Both the position numbers and the translations under genes were made by a program. 64,000 nucleotides of DNA from Bacillota bacterium (GTDB lineage: Bacteria; Bacillota_I; Bacilli_A; RF39; UBA660): the NCBI GenBank assembly GCA_015059335.1, contig SVAP01000003.1, forward strand, positions 33,930-97,929, in the 5' to 3' direction. The first letter of the stretch is position 1. Each line of letters begins with the position of its first letter. Shown piece after piece: positions 44,960 through 54,182 of the stretch. A model generated the notes under the pieces. It was not told the origin of the DNA, made no database searches, and was given only the letters and a program-made list of their open reading frames with translations.

Positions 44960-45985
44960 ATGAGTGAAGTAAAATATATTGATGCTACAAATTTAGAAAT
45001 CGTTGAAGATTTGATAGGCAAAACAAATAAAACATATTCTATAAATGATTGTGTTATGGTTAGAACAACAGATGTTTTTCCGTTTGATGGAATAGTTCAA
45101 ACACCAATAAATGGTAATGCATATGAATTTAATAACTCAATATATTTTAATGAAATTGTTATCAAAATGCTACAAAATAAATATCCTAATTATTTTATTG
45201 ATGAAAAAGTTTCGGAAGAATATTCTAAAGAATTAAAAGAATATTCGGTTGTTTTTGAAACATTAAGAAGAACAACGCATTTTACAATAAATGGATTAGT
45301 AGGTTCAACTGCATATGGAAATTTTGATAATAGACCCTACGTTATTTTAGAACCATTAAAATATCACATTGATAAATCTATGAAAGCATTAAGAGTAGAA
45401 GATACTTATTTTGATAGTGATTTATCCTTGTCTGATGAAAGTGCATTAGTAATAGATGAAAACACGTACAATAAAATATCTAATGATCCTAATTATACTG
45501 ATGATTTGTCAAAATTTAAGGTATACGTATATAAAGGTAATCAACAAAACGCTGTATCATTAGCGTTAAATGATATGGGTTATGATTCGTTTTTAGTATC
45601 TTCGCATGGATATGTTAATGGAATAGAAGAGGATAGTATGGCATTTGAAATGTATAATTTTATTAATGCTTTTGCAAACAAACATAATATTCCTCAAGAA
45701 AAACATTTTTATTCTAATATTAATTATGAGGATGCGTTAGCTCGAAATGAAAAAAGTGCAGAAATTAATAAAATGCATTTAATGTATATTTTAGATAATT
45801 CTATAGTATCATCTGAATTAAGCGATAAAATTAAGTTATCAATTGAATATAATAGAGATATATCAGATTTATTAGAACAGGTTATAAATCAAATTGGATT
45901 TGAACATTTAAAGAAATTAACCAAAGAATTTAATACCATTTATATTGAATCATTAAACAAAGGAAAAAATCATAAAAAAATTTAG
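44960..45985 (+). CDS. Unrecognised cytoplasmic protein downstream of spo0A
   Basis: 341 residues, no signal peptide or membrane segment, fairly acidic with many Asp/Asn/Tyr. Features seen: 'RRTTHFTINGLVGSTAYGNF' followed by 'DNRPYVILEPLKYH' in the middle, and a helical C-terminal third ('LMYILDNSIVSSELSDKIKL'). I recognise no family or catalytic motif. Ribosome-binding site AGGTGAAA. It forms a one-gene unit between terminators, next to spo0A; this does not establish a sporulation role. Confidence 0.8.
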   Translation: MSEVKYIDATNLEIVEDLIGKTNKTYSINDCVMVRTTDVFPFDGIVQTPINGNAYEFNNSIYFNEIVIKMLQNKYPNYFIDEKVSEEYSKELKEYSVVFETLRRTTHFTINGLVGSTAYGNFDNRPYVILEPLKYHIDKSMKALRVEDTYFDSDLSLSDESALVIDENTYNKISNDPNYTDDLSKFKVYVYKGNQQNAVSLALNDMGYDSFLVSSHGYVNGIEEDSMAFEMYNFINAFANKHNIPQEKHFYSNINYEDALARNEKSAEINKMHLMYILDNSIVSSELSDKIKLSIEYNRDISDLLEQVINQIGFEHLKKLTKEFNTIYIESLNKGKNHKKI

Positions 45986-46002
45986 AATTTTTTTATGATT
46001 TT
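45966..46002 (+). terminator. Terminator at the end of the 44960 gene
   Basis: AAAATCATAAAAAAATT (45966-45982), loop TAG (the stop codon), AATTTTTTTATGATTTT (45986-46002): perfect 17-bp arms. Confidence 0.75.
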
Positions 46003-46013
46003 ATAACATTTTG

Positions 46014-46042
46014 TTGACAATATATTTTTAGAATTTTATAAT
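46014..46042 (+). promoter_or_regulatory. Consensus promoter for ATPase-gpmI
   Basis: TTGACA (46014-46019), 17-nt spacer, TATAAT (46037-46042): a perfect sigma-A promoter, the strongest by eye in the window. Confidence 0.85.
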
Positions 46043-46075
46043 TAAATTATAAATAGTGAGAGGAGTATACAATTT

Positions 46076-47344
46076 ATGGAACGAAAAATTGATAAATGGC
46101 TTTTAGAATGGAAAAACACAGAAAACAAAAATCCAGTCATATTAACAGGTCCAACAATGGTTGGAAAAAGTTATTCAGTTTTAAATTTTGGTAAACAAAA
46201 TTATGAAAATTATATTTATATTAATTTAGAGTATAATCCTTTAGTTTCAAATCTTCTTAATAAGGAAACAAATATTGATAGACTATTTGAAAAATTATGT
46301 CTTTTATATCACATAGATGGTAAAAGAGAAGACACTTTATTAATATTCGATAATATAGATTATTATGAAAAAATAATAAATGTACTATTAAGATTTAAAG
46401 AATGGAATCAAGAATATGATGTAATATGTATTGGTAATAATGTAATAATACCTCCTAAAAACACTTCATATGTTGGAAAGATTATGTTTAAAAAAATGTA
46501 TAAAATGGATTTTGAAGAGTTTTTAATTGCAAATAATCAAAATCAATTAGTTGATTTTATAAAAGTATCTTTTGATAAATGTAGAAAAAATTCATTTCAT
46601 GCTGTCGCACTAGAGTATTTTAAAAAATATTTAGTTATTGGTGGATATCCAAGTGTTGTTAATAAATATATTGAAACAAATGATTACAATTTAGTTTTAA
46701 TAAAGCAACATGAGGTTTTTAAAGCAATAAATAATTATATATTTAAAAACTATAAAGGAAACACTTCAAAAATATTAAATTCTATAAATTCTGTACCAAT
46801 TCAATTATTTAAAGAAAATAAAAAGTTTCAATATGGTGTTATTAAAAAAGGGGCTCGTCAAAGCGAGTATAAAGAACCAATCGAATGGTTAAAGAAATCA
46901 GATATATTAATTAAATGTTTAAAAGTTAATAAAATTAATAGAAGTATTTCTTCTAGTTCAGATGATTCTAGTTTTAAACTGTTTTTTAATGATAATGGAT
47001 TGCTTTCATCGCAATATGGAATTGATTATAATAGCATATTAGATAAAAAATGGGAGCGTCATTTAGATGCAATTTTACAAAACTATGTTGCGGACACATT
47101 ATATAGTAATGGACATCAAGTATATTATTATGAAAGTGATGGTAAGGCTGAGATACCATTTGTAATTCAAAAAACAAATGGAAAAGTTATTCCGATAGAT
47201 ATTGAAAGAAGAAGAAAAGCAAAAAATATTACAAGATTTACTAAAGATAATGAGATACTTTATTCTATCAATTTATCATTTGATAATTTTAGTAAAAGAG
47301 GGAATATTAAAAATATTCCACTATATGCAATTATGTATTTATAA
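46076..47344 (+). CDS. AAA_14/DUF4143-type ATPase with degenerate nuclease-like end
   Basis: 422 residues. P-loop 'ILTGPTMVGKSYSVLNFG' at about 22-39, Walker B-like 'LLIFDNIDY', then 'YKMDFEEFLIA' and 'LVIGGYPSVVNKYIE', the pattern of the AAA_14-DUF4143 family. The C-terminal part normally carries an E-x-D...ExK nuclease-like core; here 'AEIPFVIQ' and 'IPIDIERRRKAKN' occur, so those residues appear altered. Function of the family is poorly known. It is 18 nt before gpmI and probably shares its promoter. Confidence 0.78.
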   Translation: MERKIDKWLLEWKNTENKNPVILTGPTMVGKSYSVLNFGKQNYENYIYINLEYNPLVSNLLNKETNIDRLFEKLCLLYHIDGKREDTLLIFDNIDYYEKIINVLLRFKEWNQEYDVICIGNNVIIPPKNTSYVGKIMFKKMYKMDFEEFLIANNQNQLVDFIKVSFDKCRKNSFHAVALEYFKKYLVIGGYPSVVNKYIETNDYNLVLIKQHEVFKAINNYIFKNYKGNTSKILNSINSVPIQLFKENKKFQYGVIKKGARQSEYKEPIEWLKKSDILIKCLKVNKINRSISSSSDDSSFKLFFNDNGLLSSQYGIDYNSILDKKWERHLDAILQNYVADTLYSNGHQVYYYESDGKAEIPFVIQKTNGKVIPIDIERRRKAKNITRFTKDNEILYSINLSFDNFSKRGNIKNIPLYAIMYL

Positions 47345-47362
47345 GGGGATGGAGGTAATATA

Positions 47363-48871
47363 ATGAAAACAACAGTTTTAGCAATTTTAGATGGATTTGG
47401 ATATAGTAATAATATAAATGGTAATGCAATTCAAAAAGCTGATACAAAAACACTTGATTATTTATTTGAGGAATATCCACATTCATTATTAAGCGCTAGC
47501 GAAGAATCTGTGGGATTACCTATAGGTCAAATGGGAAATAGTGAAGTGGGTCATTTAAATATTGGGGCAGGAAGAATTGTTTATCAACCTTTAACTTTTA
47601 TAAATAAAAAAATATATGAAAATGAGTTGTATAAAAATAATTTAATGTTAGAAATAATTAATCATGTTAAAAAAAATGGTTCAAAACTACATTTAATGGG
47701 ATTAGTTAGCGATGGTGGAGTACATTCACACATAGATCATTTATTTGCGTTATTAGATGTATGTAAAAAAAATAATTTAAATAATGTATATATTCATGTA
47801 ATAACAGATGGTAGGGATACACTTCCTGATGAATCGTTAACTTATATTAATAAATTAGAACAAAAAATAAATGATATTGGTGTAGGGAAGATTGCAAGTG
47901 TTGGTGGAAGATTTTATGCTATGGATAGAGATAATAGATGGGATAGAATTAAAAAGTACTATGATACCGTCATATATGGTGAACCAAACCAAAAACAATC
48001 TATCAACAATTTTGTGGAAAACTCATTTAAAAATGAAATTTACGATGAATTCATAGAACCATGCCTTTTAGATGATAATGGTCTAATCGAAGATAATGAT
48101 GGTATAATATTCTTTAATTTTAGAAGTGATAGAGCTAATCAAATATTAATGAGTTTTGCAAATAAAGATTTTGATAAATTTGATGTTAAAAATTTTAATA
48201 ATCTTATGGTTATAAGTATGATGCCTGTTAGTAATTGTGTTAATACTAGATCAATCTTTAAACTTCAAGAAATAAATAATACATTTGGCGAATATGTTTC
48301 TAAATTAGGATACTCGCAACTTAGAATAGCGGAAACTGAAAAATATAATCATGTAACTTATTTTTTTGATGGTAATAAAAATATCGATTACAAAAAAGAA
48401 ACTAAAATACTTGTTCCGTCTCCCAAAGTAACGACATATGATTTGAAACCAGAAATGAGTTGTAATGAAATAACTGATATTTTATTAAAAGAGTTAAATA
48501 AGAAAAAACATGATTTTGTGATTTTAAATTTTGCCAATTGTGATATGGTGGGTCATACCGGTAATTTTGAGGCAACAATTAAAGCAGTTGAAACAGTAGA
48601 TTATAATTTAGGTAGAATACACAAAAAAGTTAAAGAAATTGGTGGACTATTAATAGTTACTGCTGATCATGGTAATGCTGAATACATGATAGATGATAGT
48701 AAGGATATTTTTACAGCTCATACAATGAATAAGGTGCCATTAATTGTTTGTGATAAAGGTTATAAAGTAAATAACGGGAAATTAGGTGATGTTATTCCTT
48801 CAATATTATCTATAAATAATATTAATGTTCCTAGTGAGATGACTGGTGACATAATAATAAAAAAATTATGA
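47363..48871 (+). CDS. gpmI: 2,3-bisphosphoglycerate-independent phosphoglycerate mutase
   Basis: Dimanganese alkaline-phosphatase-fold enzyme converting 3-PG to 2-PG. 'VLAILDGFGY' gives the first metal Asp; catalytic Ser60 is in 'GNSEVGHLNIG'; 'HITDGRDTLP'-type segment ('VITDGRDTLPDESL'), 'NFRSDRANQ', 'NFANCDMVGHTGNFEATIKA' and 'TADHGNAEYM' follow. 502 residues. Completes gap-pgk-tpi-gpm; eno is not in the window. GGAGGTAA ribosome-binding site. B. subtilis GpmI activity is manganese- and pH-dependent during sporulation. Confidence 0.97.
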   Translation: MKTTVLAILDGFGYSNNINGNAIQKADTKTLDYLFEEYPHSLLSASEESVGLPIGQMGNSEVGHLNIGAGRIVYQPLTFINKKIYENELYKNNLMLEIINHVKKNGSKLHLMGLVSDGGVHSHIDHLFALLDVCKKNNLNNVYIHVITDGRDTLPDESLTYINKLEQKINDIGVGKIASVGGRFYAMDRDNRWDRIKKYYDTVIYGEPNQKQSINNFVENSFKNEIYDEFIEPCLLDDNGLIEDNDGIIFFNFRSDRANQILMSFANKDFDKFDVKNFNNLMVISMMPVSNCVNTRSIFKLQEINNTFGEYVSKLGYSQLRIAETEKYNHVTYFFDGNKNIDYKKETKILVPSPKVTTYDLKPEMSCNEITDILLKELNKKKHDFVILNFANCDMVGHTGNFEATIKAVETVDYNLGRIHKKVKEIGGLLIVTADHGNAEYMIDDSKDIFTAHTMNKVPLIVCDKGYKVNNGKLGDVIPSILSINNINVPSEMTGDIIIKKL

Positions 48872-48897
48872 TTTAAAAATAAATCATAATTTTTTTA
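48861..48897 (+). terminator. Terminator after gpmI
   Basis: AAAAATTATGATTTA (48861-48875), loop AAAA, TAAATCATAATTTTT (48880-48894), T run. Confidence 0.75.
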
Positions 48898-48910
48898 AGA
48901 TGGGATAAAT

Positions 48911-48939
48911 TTGCTTATTTTTACAAGATAGTGTATAAT
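48911..48939 (+). promoter_or_regulatory. Promoter of the 48971 gene
   Basis: TTGCTT (48911-48916), 17-nt spacer, TATAAT (48934-48939). Confidence 0.65.
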
Positions 48940-48970
48940 TACTCCTGTTTAAAGGGGGATTTTATAAAAA

Positions 48971-50392
48971 ATGGAAATTGTTCAAAAAATTATTGATAAT
49001 TATAATAAAAAAAATTACAAAAATGTATTGAAATATTTTGATGAATATTTAAAAAAAGCAAAAAATAATATTGATACAAAATTATTAGATATATATATAG
49101 ATTGCCAAATAAGTTTAGGTATGTTTGAAAATGCATATAAAAACACTGAAATGATGAAAAAATTATTTCCAGAACCGTCCAGTAATTTAATTAATAAGTA
49201 TATTCAATTTGGAAAAATTGAAGAAGCAAAAGAGATGATTTCAACTGCAAAACTTCCTCTAATAGAATACTATTATATTGCTAAAATATGTTTTTTATGG
49301 GAAATATACGATTTGTCAGAGTCACTATTTAAACATTTTTTATCCATGTCAAATAATTCTATAAAGAAGAAAATGGCATATGAATATCTCAGAAAAATAA
49401 AACAATATAAAAATAATGAAGATATATTTCATGAAACAGACTATATACATTTTAAATTGAGTGGTAAATCATTAGAACCAGGACATATTATTTACACCGG
49501 AAAACTATTAGATACATATATAGAAAACAGAGTTAATACTGATCCAAAAAAAGAAAATCGCCCATATATGATATGGAAGATAATTGATAATAAGATATAT
49601 GCTTTTGCTGTTTCTTCGCAAACTAATAGTAACTCTTATACTCTTTACTACCAAAAATATCCTAATTACACATATGATAGAAAAGTTAAACACAATTTAG
49701 TGTGTATTGAAGAAAAAGATGTTGAAAAAATTATGGATAAATTAACAGATACTGATTATAAAAACGTTGTTCATGATTTATATTATAACATTTCGTTTAT
49801 GCATGATTTCCCAAAACAATCTGCTAAATTTTTTATGGAAACGATAATAAAAGAGATGAATATAAAACAACATGATATTATTTCAATTAATGATTTTGAT
49901 TCAAAATCTAAAAAATTATACTTTGTTATTGATATAGATCATAAAAGGCAAAAATATAAGGCAATACAAGTAAAACGTAAAGGTGATGAAGATTTTGAAA
50001 TAGAAAGCGATAAACTTGAAAGTATCAATATGTCTACTTCAATTTTAGGTACAATACATTTAGAACAAAAACAAATAAATGATTTACTTAGTAAAATACC
50101 AAACAACTATGTTAGTAAATCTATGCTTGGAACAATTGTGGAAGTGAATTCTAAAAAACTTCAAATAATGTTGGAAGAAGATGAATGTTATATTTGTTTG
50201 GATAAAACATGCAAATATTCATCATCATATGTAGTAATAGAATTCATTAAAAAGAATATTCCTTTATTTGTAATAGATAAAGTTGATGACGATACTTATA
50301 AAAAACAATTGTATGATTTTATAACTTATCTCAAAGTAAATTCGAATGATGTACATAAGAAAAAATTATTATTCTATAAAAATAATAGATAA
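48971..50392 (+). CDS. Helical-repeat (TPR-like) protein with possible PemK-like modules
   Basis: 473 residues, no signal or membrane segment, very lysine-rich. Residues 1 to about 150 are helical pairs of TPR type ('NKKNYKNVLKYFDEYLKKAK', 'DCQISLGMFENAYKNTEMMK'). From about 165, 'LEPGHIIYTGKLLDTYI', 'KKENRPYMIWKII' and 'IYAFAVSSQTNSN' followed by 'VKHNLVCIEEKDVEKIMDKL' resemble the layout of PemK/MazF folds (G-x-I start, RP-x-hydrophobic strand, late strand and helix). A second block from about 295 ('KQHDIISI', 'YFVIDIDHKRQKYKAIQV', 'LGTIHLEQKQINDLLSKI') looks like a repeat of it. Family not recognised; fold assignment is inference. Stands alone between terminators. Confidence 0.7.
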   Translation: MEIVQKIIDNYNKKNYKNVLKYFDEYLKKAKNNIDTKLLDIYIDCQISLGMFENAYKNTEMMKKLFPEPSSNLINKYIQFGKIEEAKEMISTAKLPLIEYYYIAKICFLWEIYDLSESLFKHFLSMSNNSIKKKMAYEYLRKIKQYKNNEDIFHETDYIHFKLSGKSLEPGHIIYTGKLLDTYIENRVNTDPKKENRPYMIWKIIDNKIYAFAVSSQTNSNSYTLYYQKYPNYTYDRKVKHNLVCIEEKDVEKIMDKLTDTDYKNVVHDLYYNISFMHDFPKQSAKFFMETIIKEMNIKQHDIISINDFDSKSKKLYFVIDIDHKRQKYKAIQVKRKGDEDFEIESDKLESINMSTSILGTIHLEQKQINDLLSKIPNNYVSKSMLGTIVEVNSKKLQIMLEEDECYICLDKTCKYSSSYVVIEFIKKNIPLFVIDKVDDDTYKKQLYDFITYLKVNSNDVHKKKLLFYKNNR

Positions 50393-50417
50393 ATTAATTA
50401 AATAATAAAGTAACTTT

Positions 50418-50450
50418 ACTATTCTTGACATTTACAAGAATAGTTTTTTT
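50418..50450 (+). terminator. Terminator before S10 operon
   Basis: ACTATTCTTG (50418-50427), 7-nt loop, CAAGAATAGT (50435-50444), seven T's. Confidence 0.85.
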
Positions 50451-50473
50451 GTAAAAAATGTTCTAAAAAACAC

Positions 50474-50503
50474 TTGATTTTCATAAGGTTTTTATGGTAA
50501 AAT
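50474..50503 (+). promoter_or_regulatory. Promoter of the S10 operon
   Basis: TTGATT (50474-50479), 18-nt spacer, TAAAAT (50498-50503). Start expected near 50510, leaving a leader of about 125 nt. Confidence 0.6.
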
Positions 50504-50509
50504 GTTAAA

Positions 50510-50630
50510 TGTTTGACGGCTTAGATGTGCAAGGTTGCTGACACGCCAGGTTAAGTTGATATATAATTTAATCGAAAATGTTAGGTTTTTGCGCGGAGCT
50601 AGTCTATACATGATATAGGCGAGGGGAGGA
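50510..50630 (+). promoter_or_regulatory. Structured leader of the S10 operon
   Basis: GC-richer than its surroundings and rich in pairing: GCAA-GG-TTGC (50529-50538), ACACGCC nearby, GTGC/GCGC and TAG/CTA long-range complements, and GTCTATA-CATGA-TATAGGC (50602-50620) right before the GGGGAGG ribosome-binding site. S10 leaders are often controlled by L4 (rplD is third gene). No terminator tract is seen in it, so any control would more likely be translational. Confidence 0.5.
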
Positions 50631-50636
50631 TTTTTT

Positions 50637-50945
50637 ATGTCAAATACTAAAGTGCGTATTAGATTGAAAGCATATGATCATAGAATTTTAGATCAAGCAG
50701 CAATCAAAATCGTAGAAACAGTTAAAAGAACTGGTGGAGAAGTTAGTGGACCAATCCCACTACCAACTGAAATCCAAAAGTATACAATTTTAAGAGCTGT
50801 TCACAAATATAAAGATTCACGTGAACAATATGAAATGCGTACACATAAAAGATTAATTGACATCAATAACCCAAGTAAGGAAACAGTTGAGGCATTAACT
50901 CACTTAGACTTACCAAGTGGTGTTGATATACAAATCAAATTATAA
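50637..50945 (+). CDS. rpsJ: 30S ribosomal protein S10
   Basis: 102 residues, '[20 protein letters not shown]' and '[20 protein letters not shown]' are diagnostic. First gene of the S10-spc-alpha superoperon; also the NusE antitermination factor in bacteria. GGGGAGGA ribosome-binding site. str-operon genes (rpsL, rpsG, fusA, tuf) that precede it in Bacillus are absent here. Confidence 0.98.
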   Translation: MSNTKVRIRLKAYDHRILDQAAIKIVETVKRTGGEVSGPIPLPTEIQKYTILRAVHKYKDSREQYEMRTHKRLIDINNPSKETVEALTHLDLPSGVDIQIKL

Positions 50946-50959
50946 TAGGAGGAAAAAAT

Positions 50960-51715
50960 ATGAAAGGAATCTTAGGTCGTAAGATAGGAATGACACAAGT
51001 TTTCAATAAAGAAGGTAAACTTATTCCTGTAACTGTTGTTTATGTTGGTACTAACGTAGTAACACAAATCAAAACAAAAGAAAACGATGGTTATGAAGCT
51101 ATTCAATTGGCTTTCGGTGAAAAAAGAGAAAAACTTTCTAATAAAGCAGAACTTGGTCATCTAAAAAAAGCAAACACTACACCTAAGCGCTTCTTAAAAG
51201 AAATTAGAGGTGTAGATGTTAACAACTTTGAATTAGGACAAGAAATTCATGCAGATTTCTTCGAAGCAGGAGAAGTTGTTGATGTTCAAGGAACTAGTAA
51301 AGGTAAAGGGTTCCAAGGTGTTATAAAACGCCACAATCAAAGTCGTGGACCAATGGGACATGGTTCACATTATCACAGAGGTCCAGGTTCAATGGGAACA
51401 ATGAGACCAATGCGTGTATTCAAAGGTAAAAAATTACCAGGACACATGGGTATGGAAACTGTTACAATTCAAAATCTTGAAGTTGTAGCTGTTGATATGG
51501 AAAATGGTTGTCTATTAATTAAAGGTAATGTTCCAGGTGCTAAAAAATCTTTTGTTGTTATTAAAAGCTCTGTTAAGAATCCAGGTAAAATTAATGAAGT
51601 AAATGAACTTGTTAGTTATGAACCTGAAGTTGTTGAAACAGTTGAAGAAACTGTTGTGGCAGAACAAACAACTGAAGAAGTAAATGAATCATCACAAGAA
51701 GAAACAGCAGAATAA
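50960..51715 (+). CDS. rplC: 50S ribosomal protein L3 with acidic C-terminal tail
   Basis: '[20 protein letters not shown]' start, '[19 protein letters not shown]' and '[20 protein letters not shown]' core loop reaching the peptidyl-transferase centre. 251 residues, about 40 longer than the usual 209: the extra tail is almost all Glu/Val/Thr ('[20 protein letters not shown]'). Similar acidic tails occur on some low-GC Gram-positive ribosomal proteins; its role is unknown. AGGAGG ribosome-binding site. Confidence 0.97.
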   Translation: MKGILGRKIGMTQVFNKEGKLIPVTVVYVGTNVVTQIKTKENDGYEAIQLAFGEKREKLSNKAELGHLKKANTTPKRFLKEIRGVDVNNFELGQEIHADFFEAGEVVDVQGTSKGKGFQGVIKRHNQSRGPMGHGSHYHRGPGSMGTMRPMRVFKGKKLPGHMGMETVTIQNLEVVAVDMENGCLLIKGNVPGAKKSFVVIKSSVKNPGKINEVNELVSYEPEVVETVEETVVAEQTTEEVNESSQEETAE

Positions 51716-51761
51716 TAATTTAAACAATTAAAATTTATTTGTGATGAAAGGAGGAATTTAA

Positions 51762-52388
51762 ATGGCTAAAGTAGCTCTTTTAAATAACAAAGGTGAAAAA
51801 CTTAAAGATATTAATTTAAATGACAATATTTGGAATATAGAACCAAACGATGCAGTATTACACAATCATATAGTGTTATCACTTGCATCATTAAGACAAG
51901 GTACTCATAAAACTAAAACTCGTTCAGAAGTTAGTGGTGGTGGAAGAAAACCTTGGAGACAAAAAGGAACAGGACGTGCTAGACAAGGTAGTATCCGTGC
52001 AACTCAATGGAGAGGTGGAGGAATCGTATTCGGACCAACTCCTAGAGATTACAGCAAAAAAATGAATAAAAAGGAAAGACGTTTAGCTTTATTATCAGCA
52101 CTTTCTTATAAATTAAGAGAAAAAGAATTAATTGTTCTTGATAATTTAACTCTTGAAACTCCAAAAACTAAAGAATTTATTGAAGTGTTAAATAACTTAA
52201 AATTAAACGATAAAAAAGTATTATTTGTTACTTCAGAATTAGAAGATAACTTATTACTTGCATCTAGAAACTTATCTGAAATTTTAGTTTTAGCAAATGA
52301 TGAAATTAATACATTAGATATAGTTAATGCAGATTATATGGTTGTAACAGAAGATGCAGTATCTAAAATAGAGGAGGTGCTTGGGTAA
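51762..52388 (+). CDS. rplD: 50S ribosomal protein L4
   Basis: 208 residues. The exit-tunnel loop '[20 protein letters not shown]' with '[20 protein letters not shown]' is canonical. In E. coli L4 is also the repressor of its own operon; the structured leader upstream of rpsJ is the candidate target. Overlaps rplW by one base (TAATG). Confidence 0.97.
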   Translation: MAKVALLNNKGEKLKDINLNDNIWNIEPNDAVLHNHIVLSLASLRQGTHKTKTRSEVSGGGRKPWRQKGTGRARQGSIRATQWRGGGIVFGPTPRDYSKKMNKKERRLALLSALSYKLREKELIVLDNLTLETPKTKEFIEVLNNLKLNDKKVLFVTSELEDNLLLASRNLSEILVLANDEINTLDIVNADYMVVTEDAVSKIEEVLG

Positions 52389-52666
52389 TGAATCACTATA
52401 GAGATATTATTAAAGCTCCTATAATAACTGAAAAATCAGCAAATATTGCTGCTGATGGAAGAAGCTATGTATTCAAAGTAGATACAAAAGCAAATAAAAC
52501 TGAAATTAAACAAGCAATAGAAAAAATCTTCAATGTTAAAGTTGAAGAAGTTCGTACCATAAATGTTAAACCAAAACAAAAAAGAGTTGGTAGATATACT
52601 GGTATGACAAGTAAATATAAAAAAGCAATTGTTAAGTTAGCAGAAGGTTCTTCAATAGAACTATAA
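52388..52666 (+). CDS. rplW: 50S ribosomal protein L23
   Basis: 92 residues: '[19 protein letters not shown]' and '[20 protein letters not shown]' then '[20 protein letters not shown]'. Docking site of trigger factor and SRP at the tunnel exit. Coupled to rplD by a TAATG overlap; AGGAGGTGC within rplD is the ribosome-binding site. Confidence 0.96.
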   Translation: MNHYRDIIKAPIITEKSANIAADGRSYVFKVDTKANKTEIKQAIEKIFNVKVEEVRTINVKPKQKRVGRYTGMTSKYKKAIVKLAEGSSIEL

Positions 52667-52690
52667 GCTATCTAGACAAGGAGGATTTTT

Positions 52691-53524
52691 ATGCCAATTA
52701 GAAAATTAAAACCTATGACTAATGGTACTAGAGAAATGAGTAGATTAGTTAATGATGAAATTACTACTTCTACACCAGAAAAAAGCTTATTAGTATCATT
52801 AAGTAAAAAAGCTGGTCGTAATAATCAAGGTAGAATTACTGTTCGTCATCATGGTGGCGGAGCTAAAAGAAAATATCGTATTATTGATTTTAAAAGAGAT
52901 AAAAGAGATATTGAAGGTACAGTTGCTACAATTGAATACGATCCAAATAGAACAGCTAACATTGCTTTAATTAATTATAAAGATGGAGAAAAAAGATATA
53001 TTATCGCTCCTAAAGGTTTAAAAGTTGGAGATAAAGTAATGAGTGGTGAAAAAGCAGATATCAAAGTTGGTAATGCACTTCCACTTATGAATATTCCAGT
53101 AGGTACAGTAGTTCATAATATTGAGTTAAAACCTGGTAAAGGTGCACAAATTGCACGTAGTGCTGGTAATAGCGCTCAAATATTAGGACGTGAAGGAAAA
53201 TATGTAATGTTAAGATTAAACAGTGGTGAAACACGTTTAGTTTTAGGAACATGTATAGCAACAATTGGTGAAGTTGGTAATGCTGACCATGAATTAGTTA
53301 ATTATGGTAAAGCAGGACGTAAACGTCATATGGGTATTAGACCAACAGTTCGTGGTTCTGTTATGAACCCTAATGACCATCCACATGGTGGTGGTGAAGG
53401 TAGAGCACCAATCGGTAGAAAAGGGCCTCTTACTCCTTGGGGTAAACCAGCTCTTGGATACAAAACTCGTAAAAACAAAAAGGCTTCTGACAAATTAATT
53501 GTTAACCGCCGTAAGAAAAAATAA
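52691..53524 (+). CDS. rplB: 50S ribosomal protein L2
   Basis: 277 residues; OB and SH3-like domains with '[20 protein letters not shown]' and the conserved C-terminal '[20 protein letters not shown]' whose histidine lies near the peptidyl-transferase centre. AAGGAGGA ribosome-binding site. Standard S10-operon position. Confidence 0.98.
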   Translation: MPIRKLKPMTNGTREMSRLVNDEITTSTPEKSLLVSLSKKAGRNNQGRITVRHHGGGAKRKYRIIDFKRDKRDIEGTVATIEYDPNRTANIALINYKDGEKRYIIAPKGLKVGDKVMSGEKADIKVGNALPLMNIPVGTVVHNIELKPGKGAQIARSAGNSAQILGREGKYVMLRLNSGETRLVLGTCIATIGEVGNADHELVNYGKAGRKRHMGIRPTVRGSVMNPNDHPHGGGEGRAPIGRKGPLTPWGKPALGYKTRKNKKASDKLIVNRRKKK

Positions 53525-53539
53525 GAAAGGATGAAATAA

Positions 53540-53812
53540 ATGGCAAGAAGTTTAAAAAAAGGACCTTATGTATTTGAAAGATTACTTAAAAAGGTTCAAG
53601 ATTTAAATGAATCAAATAAAAAACAAGTTATAAAAACATGGTCACGCCGTTCAACAATTTATCCTGAATTTATTGGTCACACATTTGCGGTACACAACGG
53701 AAAAGAATTCATCCCAGTATATGTTACTGAAGATATGGTTGGTCATAAATTAGGTGAATTCTCTCCAACTCGTAAATTTGGTGGTCATGGCGATGACAAG
53801 AAAAAGAAATAA
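53540..53812 (+). CDS. rpsS: 30S ribosomal protein S19
   Basis: 90 residues: '[20 protein letters not shown]', '[20 protein letters not shown]' and '[17 protein letters not shown]'. Head protein of the small subunit, neighbour of S13. GAAAGGATG ribosome-binding site. Confidence 0.97.
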   Translation: MARSLKKGPYVFERLLKKVQDLNESNKKQVIKTWSRRSTIYPEFIGHTFAVHNGKEFIPVYVTEDMVGHKLGEFSPTRKFGGHGDDKKKK

Positions 53813-53831
53813 CCAAAAGGAGGGTGCTTAA

Positions 53832-54170
53832 ATGGAAGCAAGAGCAACTGCAAATACAGTTTTGACTGCTCCTATTAAATCACGTATAGTAATTGATTTA
53901 ATTCGTGGTAAAAAAGTTAGTGAAGCAGACAATATTTTAAATAATTTAAATAAAAAATCTGCAAGATTAATAAGAAAAGTTTTAATCTCTGCAGTAGCGA
54001 ATGCAGAAAATAATCTAGGTCTTGAAAAAGATAAATTATATGTTAAAGAAGCATATATCAACGAAGGTCCAGTACTAAAAAGAATCCGTTTCGGATCTCG
54101 TAGTCATATAGATCGTCATGATAAAAGAACTAGTCATATAACTGTAGTCGTTGGTTATAAAACTAAATAA
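53832..54170 (+). CDS. rplV: 50S ribosomal protein L22
   Basis: 112 residues: 'MEARATANTVLTAPIKSRIV', 'RKVLISAVANAENNLGLEKD' and the tunnel hairpin region 'EGPVLKRIRFGSRSHIDRHD'. The tunnel loop is somewhat divergent (GSRSHIDRHDKR where GRAxxIxKRTSH is usual), though the following RTSHITVVV is normal. AGGAGGG ribosome-binding site. Confidence 0.96.
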   Translation: MEARATANTVLTAPIKSRIVIDLIRGKKVSEADNILNNLNKKSARLIRKVLISAVANAENNLGLEKDKLYVKEAYINEGPVLKRIRFGSRSHIDRHDKRTSHITVVVGYKTK

Positions 54171-54182
54171 GGAGGTATACTG

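Noticed and set aside
50814..50828. parS-like ATTCACGTGAAC inside rpsJ
   Set aside because: It has mismatches to the perfect core seen five times after gyrA and lies in highly conserved coding sequence, where it encodes normal S10 residues.
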